Source: Hydractinia symbiolongicarpus (Eukaryota > Cnidaria > Hydrozoa > Anthoathecata > Hydractiniidae). From it: 64,000 nucleotides of DNA. Below are positions 11,470 through 21,951 of this stretch, one piece after another. Position 1 is the stretch's first letter. Each line of letters starts with the position of its first letter. The stretch is from NCBI RefSeq assembly GCF_029227915.1, contig NC_079886.1:11985501-12049500 (forward strand). Reading direction: 5' to 3'. The translations under genes were made by a program, and so were the position numbers. Under the pieces are notes generated by a model. That model was not told the DNA's origin. It did no database searches and saw only the letters and a list, made by a program, of their open reading frames with translations.

Positions 11470-13779
11470 TCACTCAAAAACTTGGCCTTTACATGTTAGT
11501 TGTCGTAAAGGTGCAGTAATGTTGGCATAACCAGGAATAAAGGTACAGCTGAAATTAGTCATGCCTAGAAAAGATCTCACTTCCGTTGCATTTGAGGGTG
11601 CTGTCATGGCATCAAGCGCAGCTACCTTGGCAGGATCCGGTGATATACCACTAGCCGAGAATATTAAACCAAAAAATTTAACAGATGTCACATTAAGTTT
11701 ACATTTGGATCGTCCTAATGTTAATCCACAGTCTGCTAGTCGTTGTAGAACCTGGAATAATGTTAAATCATGTTCTCGTTGAGTACGACCAAATACAATG
11801 ATGTCATCATAGATGTTAGCAGCCTGTTGGATGTCAGCTAAAGTGTTAGTCATTTCATCATGGAATACTTCTGCAGCTGAATTGGTGCCAAAGTTGAGTC
11901 GCTTGAATTGGCGTAGGCCTTTATGAGTGTAAAACACTGTGACGTATCGAGATGAGTCATCAAGTTCAAATTGATTATAACCATGGTTCATGTCCAGCTT
12001 AGAAAAATGGCATGCCCCATTCATTCTGTATCTAAGTTCCTCAATCGTTGGTATGATATGACGCGTGCGTTGAATTGCTTTATTGGCGGTAGTCATGTCA
12101 ATACTCATTCTAATTTGTGATGGATCGGTTTTTGGTGTTATGACAATGTTGGAGACCAAGTCAGTTGGTCCCTCTACCCGTTCAATGACATCTTCCTTTT
12201 CAAGCTCCTGTAGCAGAGTCTCCAACTTTTCACGGTGTGCAAACGGAATACGACGTTGCACTTGCACAACTGGGCACACTGTTTCATCAATATGAAGGTG
12301 AACCTGACGATATTTATGCTTCCCAATGCTATTGAATACTACATCAAAGTGGTGCATGATTGCATCAACCTTCTGTTCTTGATTGTGTGTTGTAACTTCA
12401 AGCTGCTTTTCAAGTTCAACCGATGTCTCTATGGGAGTTAGATGTTTGGCCATTTCTCTATAATCTAGATGTTGTACTTGTACCTGTTTTACAGTTTGTT
12501 GGTTGTCAAGATGATTTACATTAATAGCCAATACATCTAAATCAAAAGTGGTGTATTTGCCCATTAAACTTTGTGCAGCAGCTCCCTCTGTTACATAAAA
12601 GGTAGCCTGGACATTGATGTTGTTGGCAGTGATTTGTGCCTCAAATGCCCCCTTGATTGGTAATGTACCTGAGTTGTATGGTTGCAGTTTCGCCTTGGTT
12701 GATCGAAGAGGAATGTGTTTTAAGTGTTCTTCATAAACATTCCATGGAATTACATTTGCATCTGCCCCCGAATCTATTTGCATAGTGATCCTGGTGTTTT
12801 TGATGTTTACCTCGATTACAGTGGATGGATAGTTTTCACTGGTGGTTCGTAGCTTCTCCTTCACTGCATCAAGTTTAATTTCTGTTGGTCCATATTCGTA
12901 AAATGACCCTCCTTGTCGTCCTGGCTGTGCAATAAGCAAGTTGACTTTCTTGCTTTCACAAACTCTTAAAAAATGATTTTTCTTGCCACAGTTATTACAT
13001 GTGGCACCTTTTGCTTTGCAACTTCCTTTGTGTGGTGTCGTTTCTCCACAATAACGACATAACTCAACCATTTTTGTTGATTTGTTGGCTGGCTTCTTTG
13101 GTGCCAGCCGCATACCTTGCTGATCAGCATAATGTGCCAATTTGTTAAGGTCAATATTCTCCGCCGATTGAGTGTTATGGGGTTCCATTGTGTTTGCCTT
13201 CATGTAGCTGACTTCTCGGTGAGCCAGCTCCATAGATTGTGCCAGTTTCATCATTTGGTCGAAAGTCATATCATCTCGTATGACAGCTGTTTGCAATTTA
13301 GGAATCGGTGTGTGTAGAGTAACCGCCAACTTAATTGCTTCCTTCATGTTCATTTGATCAAACTCACAGTCTCTAGCTTTAGTTTTTAAACGAGTAACCC
13401 ATTGATCATGAGTTTCTTGAGTTGATAGCGGTCTCGTACAGAAAAATTTGTATCTTTCTGCAGTGAGGTTCTTTGAACCTTTGAAATGCTCTTCGATCTT
13501 CCTTTTTGCCTCAGTGTATGTCGTCCCTGTATCTTCGAGGGTGTTGTAGAGCTCCTGCAACTGGCCGCCTAAGGCTAGAAGCGCTGCTTTTTTCTTAACT
13601 TCTGGTGAGACAGCCCCATCTTCTGTCCGTACTGTATCTAGTCCTTCAAAAGTAAAACAATATTCCAAATTTTCTACCCACATACACCAACGCTTGTGTA
13701 TGTTTGAAGTAGTTTCTTCGTGATCTTGTAGTTGAAATTCTTGCACACACGAACAAAAATTCGCTAAGGCAAGCGCCAT
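11470..13779 (-). CDS. gypsy Gag, protease and reverse transcriptase
   Basis: A 769-codon open frame. Gag (residues ~1-230) is followed by two zinc knuckles (~240-275, CX2CX5HX3C and CX2CX4HX4C), an aspartic protease with its active-site triplet in IDSGAD (~334), and reverse transcriptase with the polymerase aspartates in KLDMNHGY and the YDDI motif (~660). Gag and Pol share one frame, without the usual frameshift. The frame stops before RNase H at a TGA, and a TAG follows two codons later; since downstream sequence stays in frame, these are mutations and not a natural end. Start at the first ATG, right after a leader downstream of the 5' LTR. Confidence 0.88.
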   Translation of the reverse strand: MALALANFCSCVQEFQLQDHEETTSNIHKRWCMWVENLEYCFTFEGLDTVRTEDGAVSPEVKKKAALLALGGQLQELYNTLEDTGTTYTEAKRKIEEHFKGSKNLTAERYKFFCTRPLSTQETHDQWVTRLKTKARDCEFDQMNMKEAIKLAVTLHTPIPKLQTAVIRDDMTFDQMMKLAQSMELAHREVSYMKANTMEPHNTQSAENIDLNKLAHYADQQGMRLAPKKPANKSTKMVELCRYCGETTPHKGSCKAKGATCNNCGKKNHFLRVCESKKVNLLIAQPGRQGGSFYEYGPTEIKLDAVKEKLRTTSENYPSTVIEVNIKNTRITMQIDSGADANVIPWNVYEEHLKHIPLRSTKAKLQPYNSGTLPIKGAFEAQITANNINVQATFYVTEGAAAQSLMGKYTTFDLDVLAINVNHLDNQQTVKQVQVQHLDYREMAKHLTPIETSVELEKQLEVTTHNQEQKVDAIMHHFDVVFNSIGKHKYRQVHLHIDETVCPVVQVQRRIPFAHREKLETLLQELEKEDVIERVEGPTDLVSNIVITPKTDPSQIRMSIDMTTANKAIQRTRHIIPTIEELRYRMNGACHFSKLDMNHGYNQFELDDSSRYVTVFYTHKGLRQFKRLNFGTNSAAEVFHDEMTNTLADIQQAANIYDDIIVFGRTQREHDLTLFQVLQRLADCGLTLGRSKCKLNVTSVKFFGLIFSASGISPDPAKVAALDAMTAPSNATEVRSFLGMTNFSCTFIPGYANITAPLRQLTCKGQVFE

Positions 13780-14048
13780 ATTTGTTTATGTTTTGCGCAC
13801 ACAACACTTGAAGCCTGATTTGGTTGAGCGTGCTGATGTCCTACGTAAAGTCGTTGCCGTAACACAAATTAAATAAAAAATGGCGGAGTCGGCTCCTGGC
13901 GAGCGACGCAGCTTGAGCGTAGCAGTTTTCTTACAAACGGTACAAGAATTCAAGTACAAAGTGGAAAAAGTATTTGTACTTATCTGACAATGTTTCTGAA
14001 ATGTTGTGGTAAATTTTCTTTTTATAAAATCCAATCCTCGTCGCCAAA

Positions 14049-14187
14049 TGAGAGATACCAGCAGGACAAGAAATAACATGTGTGTCTCGTAATATAGTTA
14101 AATACAAAGAGGCTATATACACTTCACTCTGTGCCTTATATATACAAATATAGAACAGTCTGTATATATGCAGTCTCCGACACTACA
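14049..14187 (-). repeat. 5' LTR of the gypsy element
   Basis: 139 bp and, with the other LTR, delimits the element; TATATAAGG-type sequence within it is a candidate TATA box for minus-strand transcription. The primer-binding site follows at about 14048-14030. Confidence 0.9.
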
Positions 14188-14556
14188 GAAACGAGGTGTG
14201 ACATCAATGTTTTTTCACCGCGTAGGTAACTAGGGACCACCTAGAACAAATTTGGGTAATTTTCCCAAACCTGGGTCCCCAAATCCGTTTCGGAATGGAC
14301 GGGTTAATGACGTCATCAAAAAACCTTTAAACTTAAATATCTCTGCAACCGTTTGTCAAAAGTACATGATCCTATACATTTTCTTGATCACCGTTTCAAG
14401 ATCTATACGATAAAAACAACAGGTTTACAAATTTTTTAAATTTTTTTTTTTCGGGTTTTAACAGGACATTGCTGATGTCATCAAAATTCAAATGACGCTT
14501 CTTTTTCATTTTTATCCTGCCTCAGTGGATTTTTTTCCATGGGCTTTATCGACTAG

Positions 14557-15387
14557 TATTAATTTCAAATACACGACAGCTCACAGCAAATGCCAACAAC
14601 CAAGTTCACATCAGCATAATTTAGCTGCGGCAAATTTTTTCTTTACATTATGACATTTTTCCAAAATTTAGAGAATCCTTCAATTGCCTTAGATACTGAT
14701 TATACTTTTTCATTATACTTGCTTACAGTGCAAATCAAGAGTAAAGCTACACATTTTTGATAGTGCAAGTATTAATAAATGCAAGTAAAAAAATTAATAG
14801 TAAGAATATAATGTATTTGGTCATTTGAAAAAATTTAAGGGGCCTGGGATGAGCAATCAAATTTAATTTTGGCAAAAATATTTATGTTAATCAATTCACC
14901 TTAATAATATCTATTTATTGGTAAAGTTTGAATGCACATCCATTAACAGGTTTAAAATAGAAAATGCCAAAATTTGCTATTACTTAAATATGACATCATT
15001 TATGCACCATAATTAAATCTGAAATTCTTCAAATTGGAATATCTTGAAAATGAAAAGTTTTTTTTAAAAAAAAAACATTTAACATTTAAAAACATTTAAA
15101 AAAAAATTTAAAAAGACTTGTTAACTAACTTTAACTAGCTCCTGAAGTCCAACAACATTTTATACCTCAGGTTCCCTTTAACCTAGCAACACTTTTAGCT
15201 AACAAATTTTTAGCTGTGCTTATGACGCAGTTAAAGGTCTATGAAGGTGTATATTCATGAATGCAGACTTAGTTTTATAAGTGAAGATTTTTGAATTTTC
15301 TTGAGCGTATAATTAAAAGAGCAAATGGATAATTGATCATTATTTATATAATACTAAAGAAATAAGTGGAATGAAATTAAAACTTAC
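14557..15387. other. Elp2-like intron 1, distal part
   Basis: AT-rich intronic DNA between the Helitron and exon 1 of the Elp2-like gene; no further features were supported. Confidence 0.5.
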
Positions 15388-15534
15388 ATTCTCTGGTTGA
15401 TAAAGTACAACTGATCTACATGCTCCATATGCTATGAGATCATTTTTACCCCATGCTAATACTTGAGTTGTTCTGTTGCAACCAATGCTGACATATTCCA
15501 TCATGCAATCATTTTTAATTACATTTAGAGTCAT
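15388..15534 (-). CDS. ELP2: Elp2-like host gene, exon 1
   Basis: A minus-strand exon that encodes ...EYVSIGCNRTTQVLAWGKN, then DLIAYGACRSVVLYQPEN, and ends at a consensus GTAAGT donor. The pattern (N-terminal Cys-Asn, AWG, LIAYGA...VVLY) matches the start of Elongator complex protein 2, whose propeller begins here. Three Met codons could start it (15534, or two adjacent ones about 30 nt inside). I favour one of the inner pair because the family's homology starts there. Exon 1 and exon 2 are separated by a 6.8-kb intron filled with transposons. This is the only clear ordinary host gene in the window apart from, possibly, the right-edge gene. Confidence 0.62.
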
Positions 15535-16232
15535 AATAACCCCATATAAGCCCTTACCAATCTTGGTATTTTTATTATCTAACGAAAATATAAGGCCAGA
15601 AAATACAATATCTTATACATCAAATGTATAATTGCCCATGACTTATAGTCTCAGCGTACAGAAAATATGGTCCGCTATAATATCACCAACACTTTTTAAC
15701 CAGATTCAGATGTATTTGTAACAAGGGAAAGTTAAAACTAAACAAAAATTATAATTGAACATAAACCTGACAAATATGTGAGAAAGTAACTGATTTTGAC
15801 AACAACTGACCTCTACCAAAGTCTACATGCAAGTGATTTGTTTGCGAACTTGTCAAAGCTTATATATGGTAATTAACACATGGTGCATTTTATTGTAAAT
15901 CCCTAATGAATACGTTATATAAAGACTAAATTATAAAAGACATTGACTAATAAATACATAAATAAAACTGATAATTAACACGAAAACTGTACATAAGCAA
16001 ACATGAGACAAGATGAGACAGCATGAAACAAATATGGCCAACATGAAACAAATATGGGACAATAAAAAAGTAACATGGGACAACAAGATACAAACATGGA
16101 ACAACAAGAACAAACATGAACATGGAAACCAACTGCAAATTTGAACATGAATTATCAGTGATATAAAGAAAACACAACAATGCCCAAACAGAGTTGTAAA
16201 ATTCATGGACAGTACACAAAGTTTCATTTATT
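15535..16232. other. Upstream region of the Elp2-like gene, no other gene
   Basis: Probably contains the Elp2-like promoter (transcription leftward). From 15990 to 16150 the DNA is a low-complexity run of AACATGAAACAAATATGG/CATGGGACAACAAG-type words, which creates long but meaningless open frames on the minus strand. Confidence 0.45.
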
Positions 16233-19200
16233 CTGAGAGGTAGAGCAGGTGAAGTAGTTGAAATGTTAGAACGTAGATCTGTTGATATGTGTTGTGTTCA
16301 GGAAGTTAGGTGGAGAGGAGCTTCAGTGAGATTTGTGGAAGGTAGGAGGGCAAGGTATAAGCTTTTTTGGATTGGTAATAGTGATGGATATGGAGGAGTT
16401 GGCATATTCGTTGCAGAGAAGTGGGTAGAAAAAGTAATAGATGTTATGCGTGTTAATAGTCGTGTTATAGTGATAAAGTTTTTGATAGGTAATAGGATTG
16501 TCACTTTTCTGTCAGTTTATGCTCCACAGTGTGGACTCAGTGAGGAAGATAAAGATAAGTTTTATGATGAATTAATAGCAGTCACATCAAAGTTTGGAGA
16601 CACTGAACTTGTCATGGTGGGCGGCGACTTTAATGGTCATATTGGGAAGTCATCTGAAGGTTATAGAGGTGTGCATGGAGGCTATGGATTTGGGAGCAGA
16701 AATAAGGAAGGGGAGAGATTGCTTGAGTTTGGAATGGCAACGGACATGGTGGTTTGCAACACATCATTCAGTAAGAGACAGAGTAGGCTGATAACATATG
16801 AGTCAGGTGGTTGTAAGACACAGATAGATTACTTTTTGGTTAGAAAGTCAGACAAGAAAGTGGTGAAGGACGTGAAAGTTATATCGGGGGAAGAGTGTGT
16901 TTCCCAGCATAGGTTGCTGGTTTGTGATATTATCTTGAAGAGTGTCAGAGAAGCCAAGGGAAAGTACAGGCCCCGTCGAAAAGTCTGGAAGCTGAAGGAA
17001 GAGATTGTAGCAAGACAATTTAGTGCAAAAGTTCAGCAGTTAGCCTACAATAGTCAATGTGATAGTGACAATGTTGAAAGTACTTGGACTACTTTGAAGA
17101 ATTGTCTTCTAGAAGCTTCTGATGATACCTGTGGGTGGACGAAAGGACCAGCTAGACATAGACAGACCTGGTGGTGGAATAATGAGGTTGACCAGTGTAT
17201 AAAGGAAAAGAGGAAACTTTGGAAAGAGTGGAAGTCAGGTGGTAGTAAAAATATTTACTTAGAAGCTAAGCGTCGGGCTCGTACAGCAGTGTATAAGGCA
17301 AAATCAGAAGCAGAGAGAAACAGATTTGCAGATGTGTTAAGAAGGGAAGACCAGCGCAATGAGGTATTCAAGATAGCAAAGCAAATGAAGAAGACTAATC
17401 AAGATATTGTAGGTGAGAAGTGTATACGTAATGATGAAGGTGTTTTGGCTAGCACAGAGGAGGAGAAAAGGGTAGCTTGGAAGAATCATTATCAGAGGTT
17501 GCTTAACACTGAGTTTCATTGGGACGAGGATAATTTGTCTGATGATGATGTCGTAGAAGGGCCAGCCATGCAGATCAAGACAGAATGGGTAGTGGAGGCT
17601 ATTAGGAAAATGAAGATTGGCAAGGCTGCAGGAGTATCAGGTATTGTTGCAGAGATGGTAAAAGCATCTGGATATATTGGAGTTGAGCTTATTACAAGTC
17701 TTGCTAACCAGATTATAAAGGATGGTGCTATTCCGAGTGAGTGGCAGTCGAGTGTAATAGTGAATTGTTTCAAGGGCAAGGGTGATGCATTAGAAAGGGG
17801 TAACTATAGAGGTTTGAAGTTGGTTGATCAAGTAATGAAAGTTATTGAAAGAGTGATTGATAAGTTACTTAGAGAAAGAATTGATATAGATAAGATGCAA
17901 TTTGGTTTTGTTCCAGGGCGTGGCACTACAGATGCAATATTTTTACTCAGACAGCTTCAGGAAAAGTATTTAGGAAAGAAAAAGAATCTCTATTTTGCCT
18001 TTGTAGATTTAGAGAAAGCTTTTGATAGAGTGCCACGTAAAGTTATTTGGTGGGCTATGAGAAAATTAGGTGTGGATGAGTGGCTAGTTACGATGGTTCA
18101 GTCTATGTACAGCAATGCTAGAAGTCGTGTCAGGATTAACGATTCACTTAGTGATGAATTTAGTGTAAATGTTGGTGTACATCAGGGTTCTGTACTTAGT
18201 CCTTTGTTGTTTATTCTAGTCTTAGAAGCGATGTCGATGGAGTTCAGAACTGGTTGCCCATGGGAGTTATTGTATGCAGATGATTTGGTTCTCATAGCAG
18301 AGTCGATGGAAGAATTAGTTGAAAAGTTTGAGAAGTGGAAGAAAGGACTAGAAGAGAAAGGGCTGAAGGTAAACACAGCAAAGTCCAAAGTCATGGTAAG
18401 TAGCATTGCAGCCAAGTGTGACCTTGTAGTTGGAAAGTGGCCTTGTGGAGTTTGCAGGAAAGGGGTTGGTAGTAACTCAATTTTTTGTCAGACTTGCAAG
18501 TATTGGGTACATAAGAAGTGCAGTAGTATTAATGGAAGGTTAAGAGCTGGCATACAGTTTGTATGCAAGCGTTGCAAAGGTGAGATTATAGAGAATGAAG
18601 TATTTCCAGCTTTAATGATGTACAACAGTGGCTCGTTAGAGATAGTTAAGAACTTCTGTTACTTAGGTGATATGTTGGGCAGTGAAGGGGGTGTTGGAAG
18701 AAGTGTTACTTGCAGGATAGGTTCTGCTTGGAAAAAGTTTAGAGAGTTACTTCCTTTATTGACTAGCAGAGTCCTGTCAATTGAGGTAAAAGGTAGGTTG
18801 TATGAGGCCTGTGTAAGAAGTGTTATGTTGTACGGTAGTGAGACATGGGCAGTGAAGCAGGAAGATCTTGACCGTTTAGAAAGGAATGATATGAGAATGG
18901 TTAGGTGGATGTGTAATGCCAGTCTGAGAGACAGAAAGAGTTCAGATGAGCTAAGAAGCAGGCTAAGTCTCTGTAGAATTAAAGATGTTATCCAGATAAG
19001 AAGATTGAATTGGCTGGGGCACTTGGAAAGAATGGAGGAGGATAATTGGGTAAGAAAGTGTAGAGACTTGATAGTTCCTGGGGCAAAGCCTAGAGGCAGA
19101 CCGAGAAAGACTTGGCAGGAGGTTATAAGGACAGACTTGATAGAGAGGAAGTTGAGTTTAGATCTAACACAGTCTAGATCAGATTGGAAGAGGGTCATTA

Positions 19201-19244
19201 ATATACCCCGTCCAACCCATGCTCGCATGGAAAACGGACGTTAA
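16233..19244 (+). CDS. LINE protein: endonuclease, reverse transcriptase, PHD-like finger
   Basis: An open frame with its first ATG at 16263 (993 codons). Coding similarity continues upstream to about 16233 (...GRAGEVVEMLERR), so the copy is slightly 5'-truncated and the true start is missing. Order: apurinic-type endonuclease (CVQEVRW, GGDFNGH, QIDYF, SQHRLL; ~1-230), reverse transcriptase (~430-710) with AFVDLEKAFDR, GVHQGSVLSP and YADD (~670), then a PHD-like zinc finger (~728-775; CGVC...CQTC...HKKC...CKRC) and a C-terminal PRGRPRKTWQE motif. It is RTE-like by these motifs; clade assignment is not certain. No internal stop, so the copy could be recent. It works by nicking target DNA and copying its RNA there. 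Confidence 0.85.
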   Translation: MRGRAGEVVEMLERRSVDMCCVQEVRWRGASVRFVEGRRARYKLFWIGNSDGYGGVGIFVAEKWVEKVIDVMRVNSRVIVIKFLIGNRIVTFLSVYAPQCGLSEEDKDKFYDELIAVTSKFGDTELVMVGGDFNGHIGKSSEGYRGVHGGYGFGSRNKEGERLLEFGMATDMVVCNTSFSKRQSRLITYESGGCKTQIDYFLVRKSDKKVVKDVKVISGEECVSQHRLLVCDIILKSVREAKGKYRPRRKVWKLKEEIVARQFSAKVQQLAYNSQCDSDNVESTWTTLKNCLLEASDDTCGWTKGPARHRQTWWWNNEVDQCIKEKRKLWKEWKSGGSKNIYLEAKRRARTAVYKAKSEAERNRFADVLRREDQRNEVFKIAKQMKKTNQDIVGEKCIRNDEGVLASTEEEKRVAWKNHYQRLLNTEFHWDEDNLSDDDVVEGPAMQIKTEWVVEAIRKMKIGKAAGVSGIVAEMVKASGYIGVELITSLANQIIKDGAIPSEWQSSVIVNCFKGKGDALERGNYRGLKLVDQVMKVIERVIDKLLRERIDIDKMQFGFVPGRGTTDAIFLLRQLQEKYLGKKKNLYFAFVDLEKAFDRVPRKVIWWAMRKLGVDEWLVTMVQSMYSNARSRVRINDSLSDEFSVNVGVHQGSVLSPLLFILVLEAMSMEFRTGCPWELLYADDLVLIAESMEELVEKFEKWKKGLEEKGLKVNTAKSKVMVSSIAAKCDLVVGKWPCGVCRKGVGSNSIFCQTCKYWVHKKCSSINGRLRAGIQFVCKRCKGEIIENEVFPALMMYNSGSLEIVKNFCYLGDMLGSEGGVGRSVTCRIGSAWKKFRELLPLLTSRVLSIEVKGRLYEACVRSVMLYGSETWAVKQEDLDRLERNDMRMVRWMCNASLRDRKSSDELRSRLSLCRIKDVIQIRRLNWLGHLERMEEDNWVRKCRDLIVPGAKPRGRPRKTWQEVIRTDLIERKLSLDLTQSRSDWKRVINIPRPTHARMENGR

Positions 19245-19275
19245 GCCGAGAATGATGATGATGATGATGATGACT
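19245..19275 (+). repeat. LINE 3' tail, (ATG)n microsatellite
   Basis: The coding frame ends at TAAGCC and is followed at once by seven or so GAT/ATG repeats. A simple-repeat tail instead of poly(A) is usual for RTE- and CR1-like LINEs and marks the 3' end of the insertion. Confidence 0.7.
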
Positions 19276-19499
19276 TTTCCAATAACTCTTCCATAATATC
19301 AATCTCATTACCGCGATGTATTACGACCAATTCTCGCACAGTACGATTGTCACATGAAATATTGATTTATTTTGATTTTTTCAACTTTGCAAATCTTTTA
19401 ATCTTTACTCACATGAACTGACTGGATAATGCCATATTGATAGTTGATGACAACGAGGAATCTGATTTAAGAAATAAAACAAATCACCCTTCTGAAAAA

Positions 19500-20870
19500 C
19501 TTCATCAGACTTCATCAGACGTCCATGGATTCACACCTTCACAGCTTCTCCTTGGACAAAACCCAATTTTCCCTTCCACGTTCACAGACCAGCTTCTGTT
19601 CTGGAAGGTTCCATAAGCAGCTCCATAATTGCACAACATTTAAATGCAATAGCTAATGCACAAAAAGTTTTTGCTCAAGCAACTGTTAGTTCCAAGCTAC
19701 AAAAGGCATTAAAACACTTAATTCGAAAATACTCTGGTGTTGTCTACCAACCTGGTGATAAAGTTTTCTATCAGTTATCAGGCGAGCAACCTTGGCAAGG
19801 TGAAGCTACTGTTTTAGCAGTTGATGGCTAAGTTTTATTTGTTTGTCATGGGAGTGTTCTTCAAAGAGTCCGTTTATGCAGATTTCAATTAGTCTGTCCA
19901 CAAATTTCTTCAGATGTGAAAGGCAAAGTTGTGAAGGAAAGCAGGCATCCAAGTGAAGTGAGTGATGCAAATGAAGTAAATAATGGAAAAATGAAAAATG
20001 GATCTCCAGCTGCTGTACCAAGCTGAGATAATTCAACTTTAAAAGGTGACAAACTAGAAGAAGTTAACCAAGAAGAGATCCAAGCAGAAAATCAACCAAA
20101 AGCGTCAGACATTTTGCCAGTATCATAAGACATAAAATAATTGATTTTAAGTATCCAGAGGATGTATGGAAAAGAATAATTATTCTTGGCCTGGATGGCT
20201 CAAGAAGAGGTATATGCACAAAAACTTGTTAAATGTGAAAGATGATAATAACAGCGGTCAATGGATTGGTCAGATGTGGAGATTGATGCTACCAATGAAA
20301 TTGAAATCTCTTTTGCAAAGTCCAATGCGAAAAAAGATGAATTTTTCTCTGCTAAGCTAACTGAACTTTATAAATGGAAACAATTTGATGTTTATGAAGA
20401 AGTTCAAGATACTGGACAAGATCAAATCTCAGGGCAATGGGTTTGTACACATAAAGTGGTAGATGGAGTACTTAACCCAAAAGCAAGATTTGTAAATAAG
20501 AGGTTTTCGAAAAGAAGCTTCAATTCAATCAGTTTCTCCAACAGAAAGTAAAGAACTTTTTAGCATTACATCAAGCTAAAGATGGAAAATGAATTCTATC
20601 AATATAAAGTCTGCTTTTTTTCAAGGAAAGCACCTGAAGCGAGACATATACATAACCCTACCAACTAAAGCAACGACTGATAAGAAACTTGGAAACTACA
20701 TAAATTTGTCTATGGGTTAAATGATGCTGCAAGGATGTGGTATTTTGCAGTATCAGAAGAACTTGAGAAACTTATTTGCAAGAGATCTTCAACTGATTTT
20801 GATGATGAACTTTCTGGCCTCATACTTGGCCATGTGGATGATTTTTTAGGGGCACGATAAAAAATATCAA
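19500..20870 (+). pseudogene. Remnant of a copia-like pol (integrase C-terminus and RT start)
   Basis: Broken frames read as a retroelement polyprotein. First the C-terminal integrase region (...GFTPSQLLLGQNP, then KYSGVVYQPGDKVFYQL and GSVLQRVRLCRFQLV), then a linker, then the RT start (ELYKWKQFDVYEEV, GQWVCTHKVVDG...KARFVNK), and finally shifted fragments corresponding to SIDIKSAF-like, Y-LND-ARMWYF-like and HVDDFL (the DD catalytic pair region, about 20835). Several stops and at least three frameshifts are visible. No LTRs were found. This is a lineage different from the copia element at 52985-57695. Assignment to copia-like elements is by motif order. Confidence 0.65.
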
Positions 20871-20876
20871 CAATTT

Positions 20877-21062
20877 ATGAAGACTCCTGAAGATAAACTG
20901 TTTTTTGTTTGCAGTACCTGTCTTTGCCCTTTGCTTAAGAAGAGTCATTTGGTGACGAAATTCCGGAACATCCATATTACTATTGATGAAAACTTTGATT
21001 TTGATGCAATCAGAAATGAAAAGGGCTTAAAAATGGCCCATTTCAACATTAAAGGGGAACAA
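20877..21062 (+). pseudogene. 5' fragment of a LINE (zinc motif and endonuclease start)
   Basis: About 60 residues: a Cys pair region (FVCSTCLCPLLKKSH) followed by FDFDAIRNEKGLKMAHFNI, which matches the K-G-L-x-x-x-H-x-N-I start of a LINE endonuclease. It breaks off directly afterwards. It abuts the copia-like remnant, so one of the two is truncated by the other or by a deletion. Confidence 0.5.
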
Positions 21063-21363
21063 CACACAAAAATTATTATTTGATATTTTGTTACTACCAT
21101 AAGAAAACGAATTCAACTAGTTTTACTGTTTCATATGACTTTTAAGTGCCAACAATACGAACATATCACCCCAAAATATGGCTAGAACCCCGAACTCCAT
21201 AAAAAAGATTGGGACAAACGTGATCTGTGACGTTGCAAAGTGCGGAAAGCGTAATTCATGCAGTGGCTGGTTTATTAAAACAACAAATTTTTAAATTGTT
21301 TATAGTTTTAGTAAAATGTATCTTATATAGCTACTAGCAATTCCTTCTTATTTTATGCTAAAT

Positions 21364-21951
21364 ATGCCAAGTTGCTCAGTCTTCGGTTGTACAAGTCGCT
21401 GGCTGTTTAACAAAGAGCTTAGTGTTTATACGATACCTTCAGAAAAATCGAACAACTAACTTCCTAAAAAATGATTGCAAGCGATTAAAAGAGAAGGGTT
21501 GTTTCCAGAGGGATATGATAGTAAGACAAAGTTCATCTGGATTTCTTGAATGCAAAAAATAAAGTTTTCTTTGTATTAGCACATATTTACTGGTCATCAA
21601 ATCCACGCCATTATATACGTTCACTTTTATTTTACTATTATTATTTCACTCGTTTGTTACCTTCTTCCATTTTTAAATTTAATATTTTAAAGTTAAATTT
21701 TCGTCCTGGTCGCCACTTATATGATTACCTTTTCTCGCAACTCATAGCAAAGTTTTGTTGTTTTTGTTTTGCGCATATAAAAATCTAATTTCTGACAGGG
21801 GGTAAACAACATATTACTGCTAATGGGTGCACCGATATCATCAACATTTCGAACATCACGCAAAGCACGTCCTGGAAATAGTTTTCTTGTTCCTGGTGCT
21901 GTCCCGGCGATTTTTGTATTTACTTCAGAGACTAAAAAAAAATGTCCCTTA
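21364..21951 (+). pseudogene. THAP-domain gene fragment
   Basis: Starts MPSCSVFGCTSR (first two zinc Cys of a C2CH THAP finger), runs through SVYTIPSEKS, reaches a stop, resumes as AIKREGLFPEGYDSK, and after probable intron DNA ends in a segment with PGAVPAIFVF. That segment corresponds to the AVPTIF signature at the end of THAP domains. The middle Cys-x2-His part is not visible. THAP fingers bind DNA and occur both in host transcription regulators and in P-type transposases. It is unrelated in sequence to the THAP genes of the two-gene element. Confidence 0.5.

Larger units (their letters stand above)
9399..14187 (-). mobile_element. Complete Ty3/gypsy LTR retrotransposon, inactivated
   Basis: Two 139-bp LTRs (TGAGAGATACC...CACTACA on the plus strand) bracket gag-pol and are flanked by an exact 5-bp target duplication, GAAAC (9394-9398 and 14188-14192). 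The element is transcribed on the minus strand. Just inside the 5' LTR is a primer-binding site starting TGGCGACGAGGATTGG, and before the 3' LTR a purine tract AAAAAGGGGAG. The LTRs differ at two positions by eye, so insertion was fairly recent. It sits in a Helitron inside an Elp2 intron, antisense to neither (same strand as the host gene). Confidence 0.9.
9177..14556. mobile_element. Second Helitron of the same family, interrupted by a gypsy element
   Basis: It starts TCTATATAATAATACGC after an A (9177) and ends TCGACTAG before a T (14556), like the 8626-8766 element. The Helitron sequence itself is only about 220 bp on the left and 370 bp on the right. The rest is the Ty3/gypsy retrotransposon at 9399-14187, which therefore inserted later. 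The right part holds GACGTCATCAAAAAACC and TGATGTCATCAAAATTC words and a T-rich hairpin before the tip. No Rep/helicase is encoded. Confidence 0.6.

Noticed and set aside
13786-14122. Open frames upstream of gypsy gag
   Set aside because: They cover leader and LTR sequence; no domain, and Gag starts at 13779 with clear homology.
15931-16227. Long open frames on the minus strand, apparently membrane proteins
   Set aside because: They lie in a low-complexity AACATGGGAC-type repeat; hydrophobicity comes from T-rich composition on that strand, and two frames are open at once.
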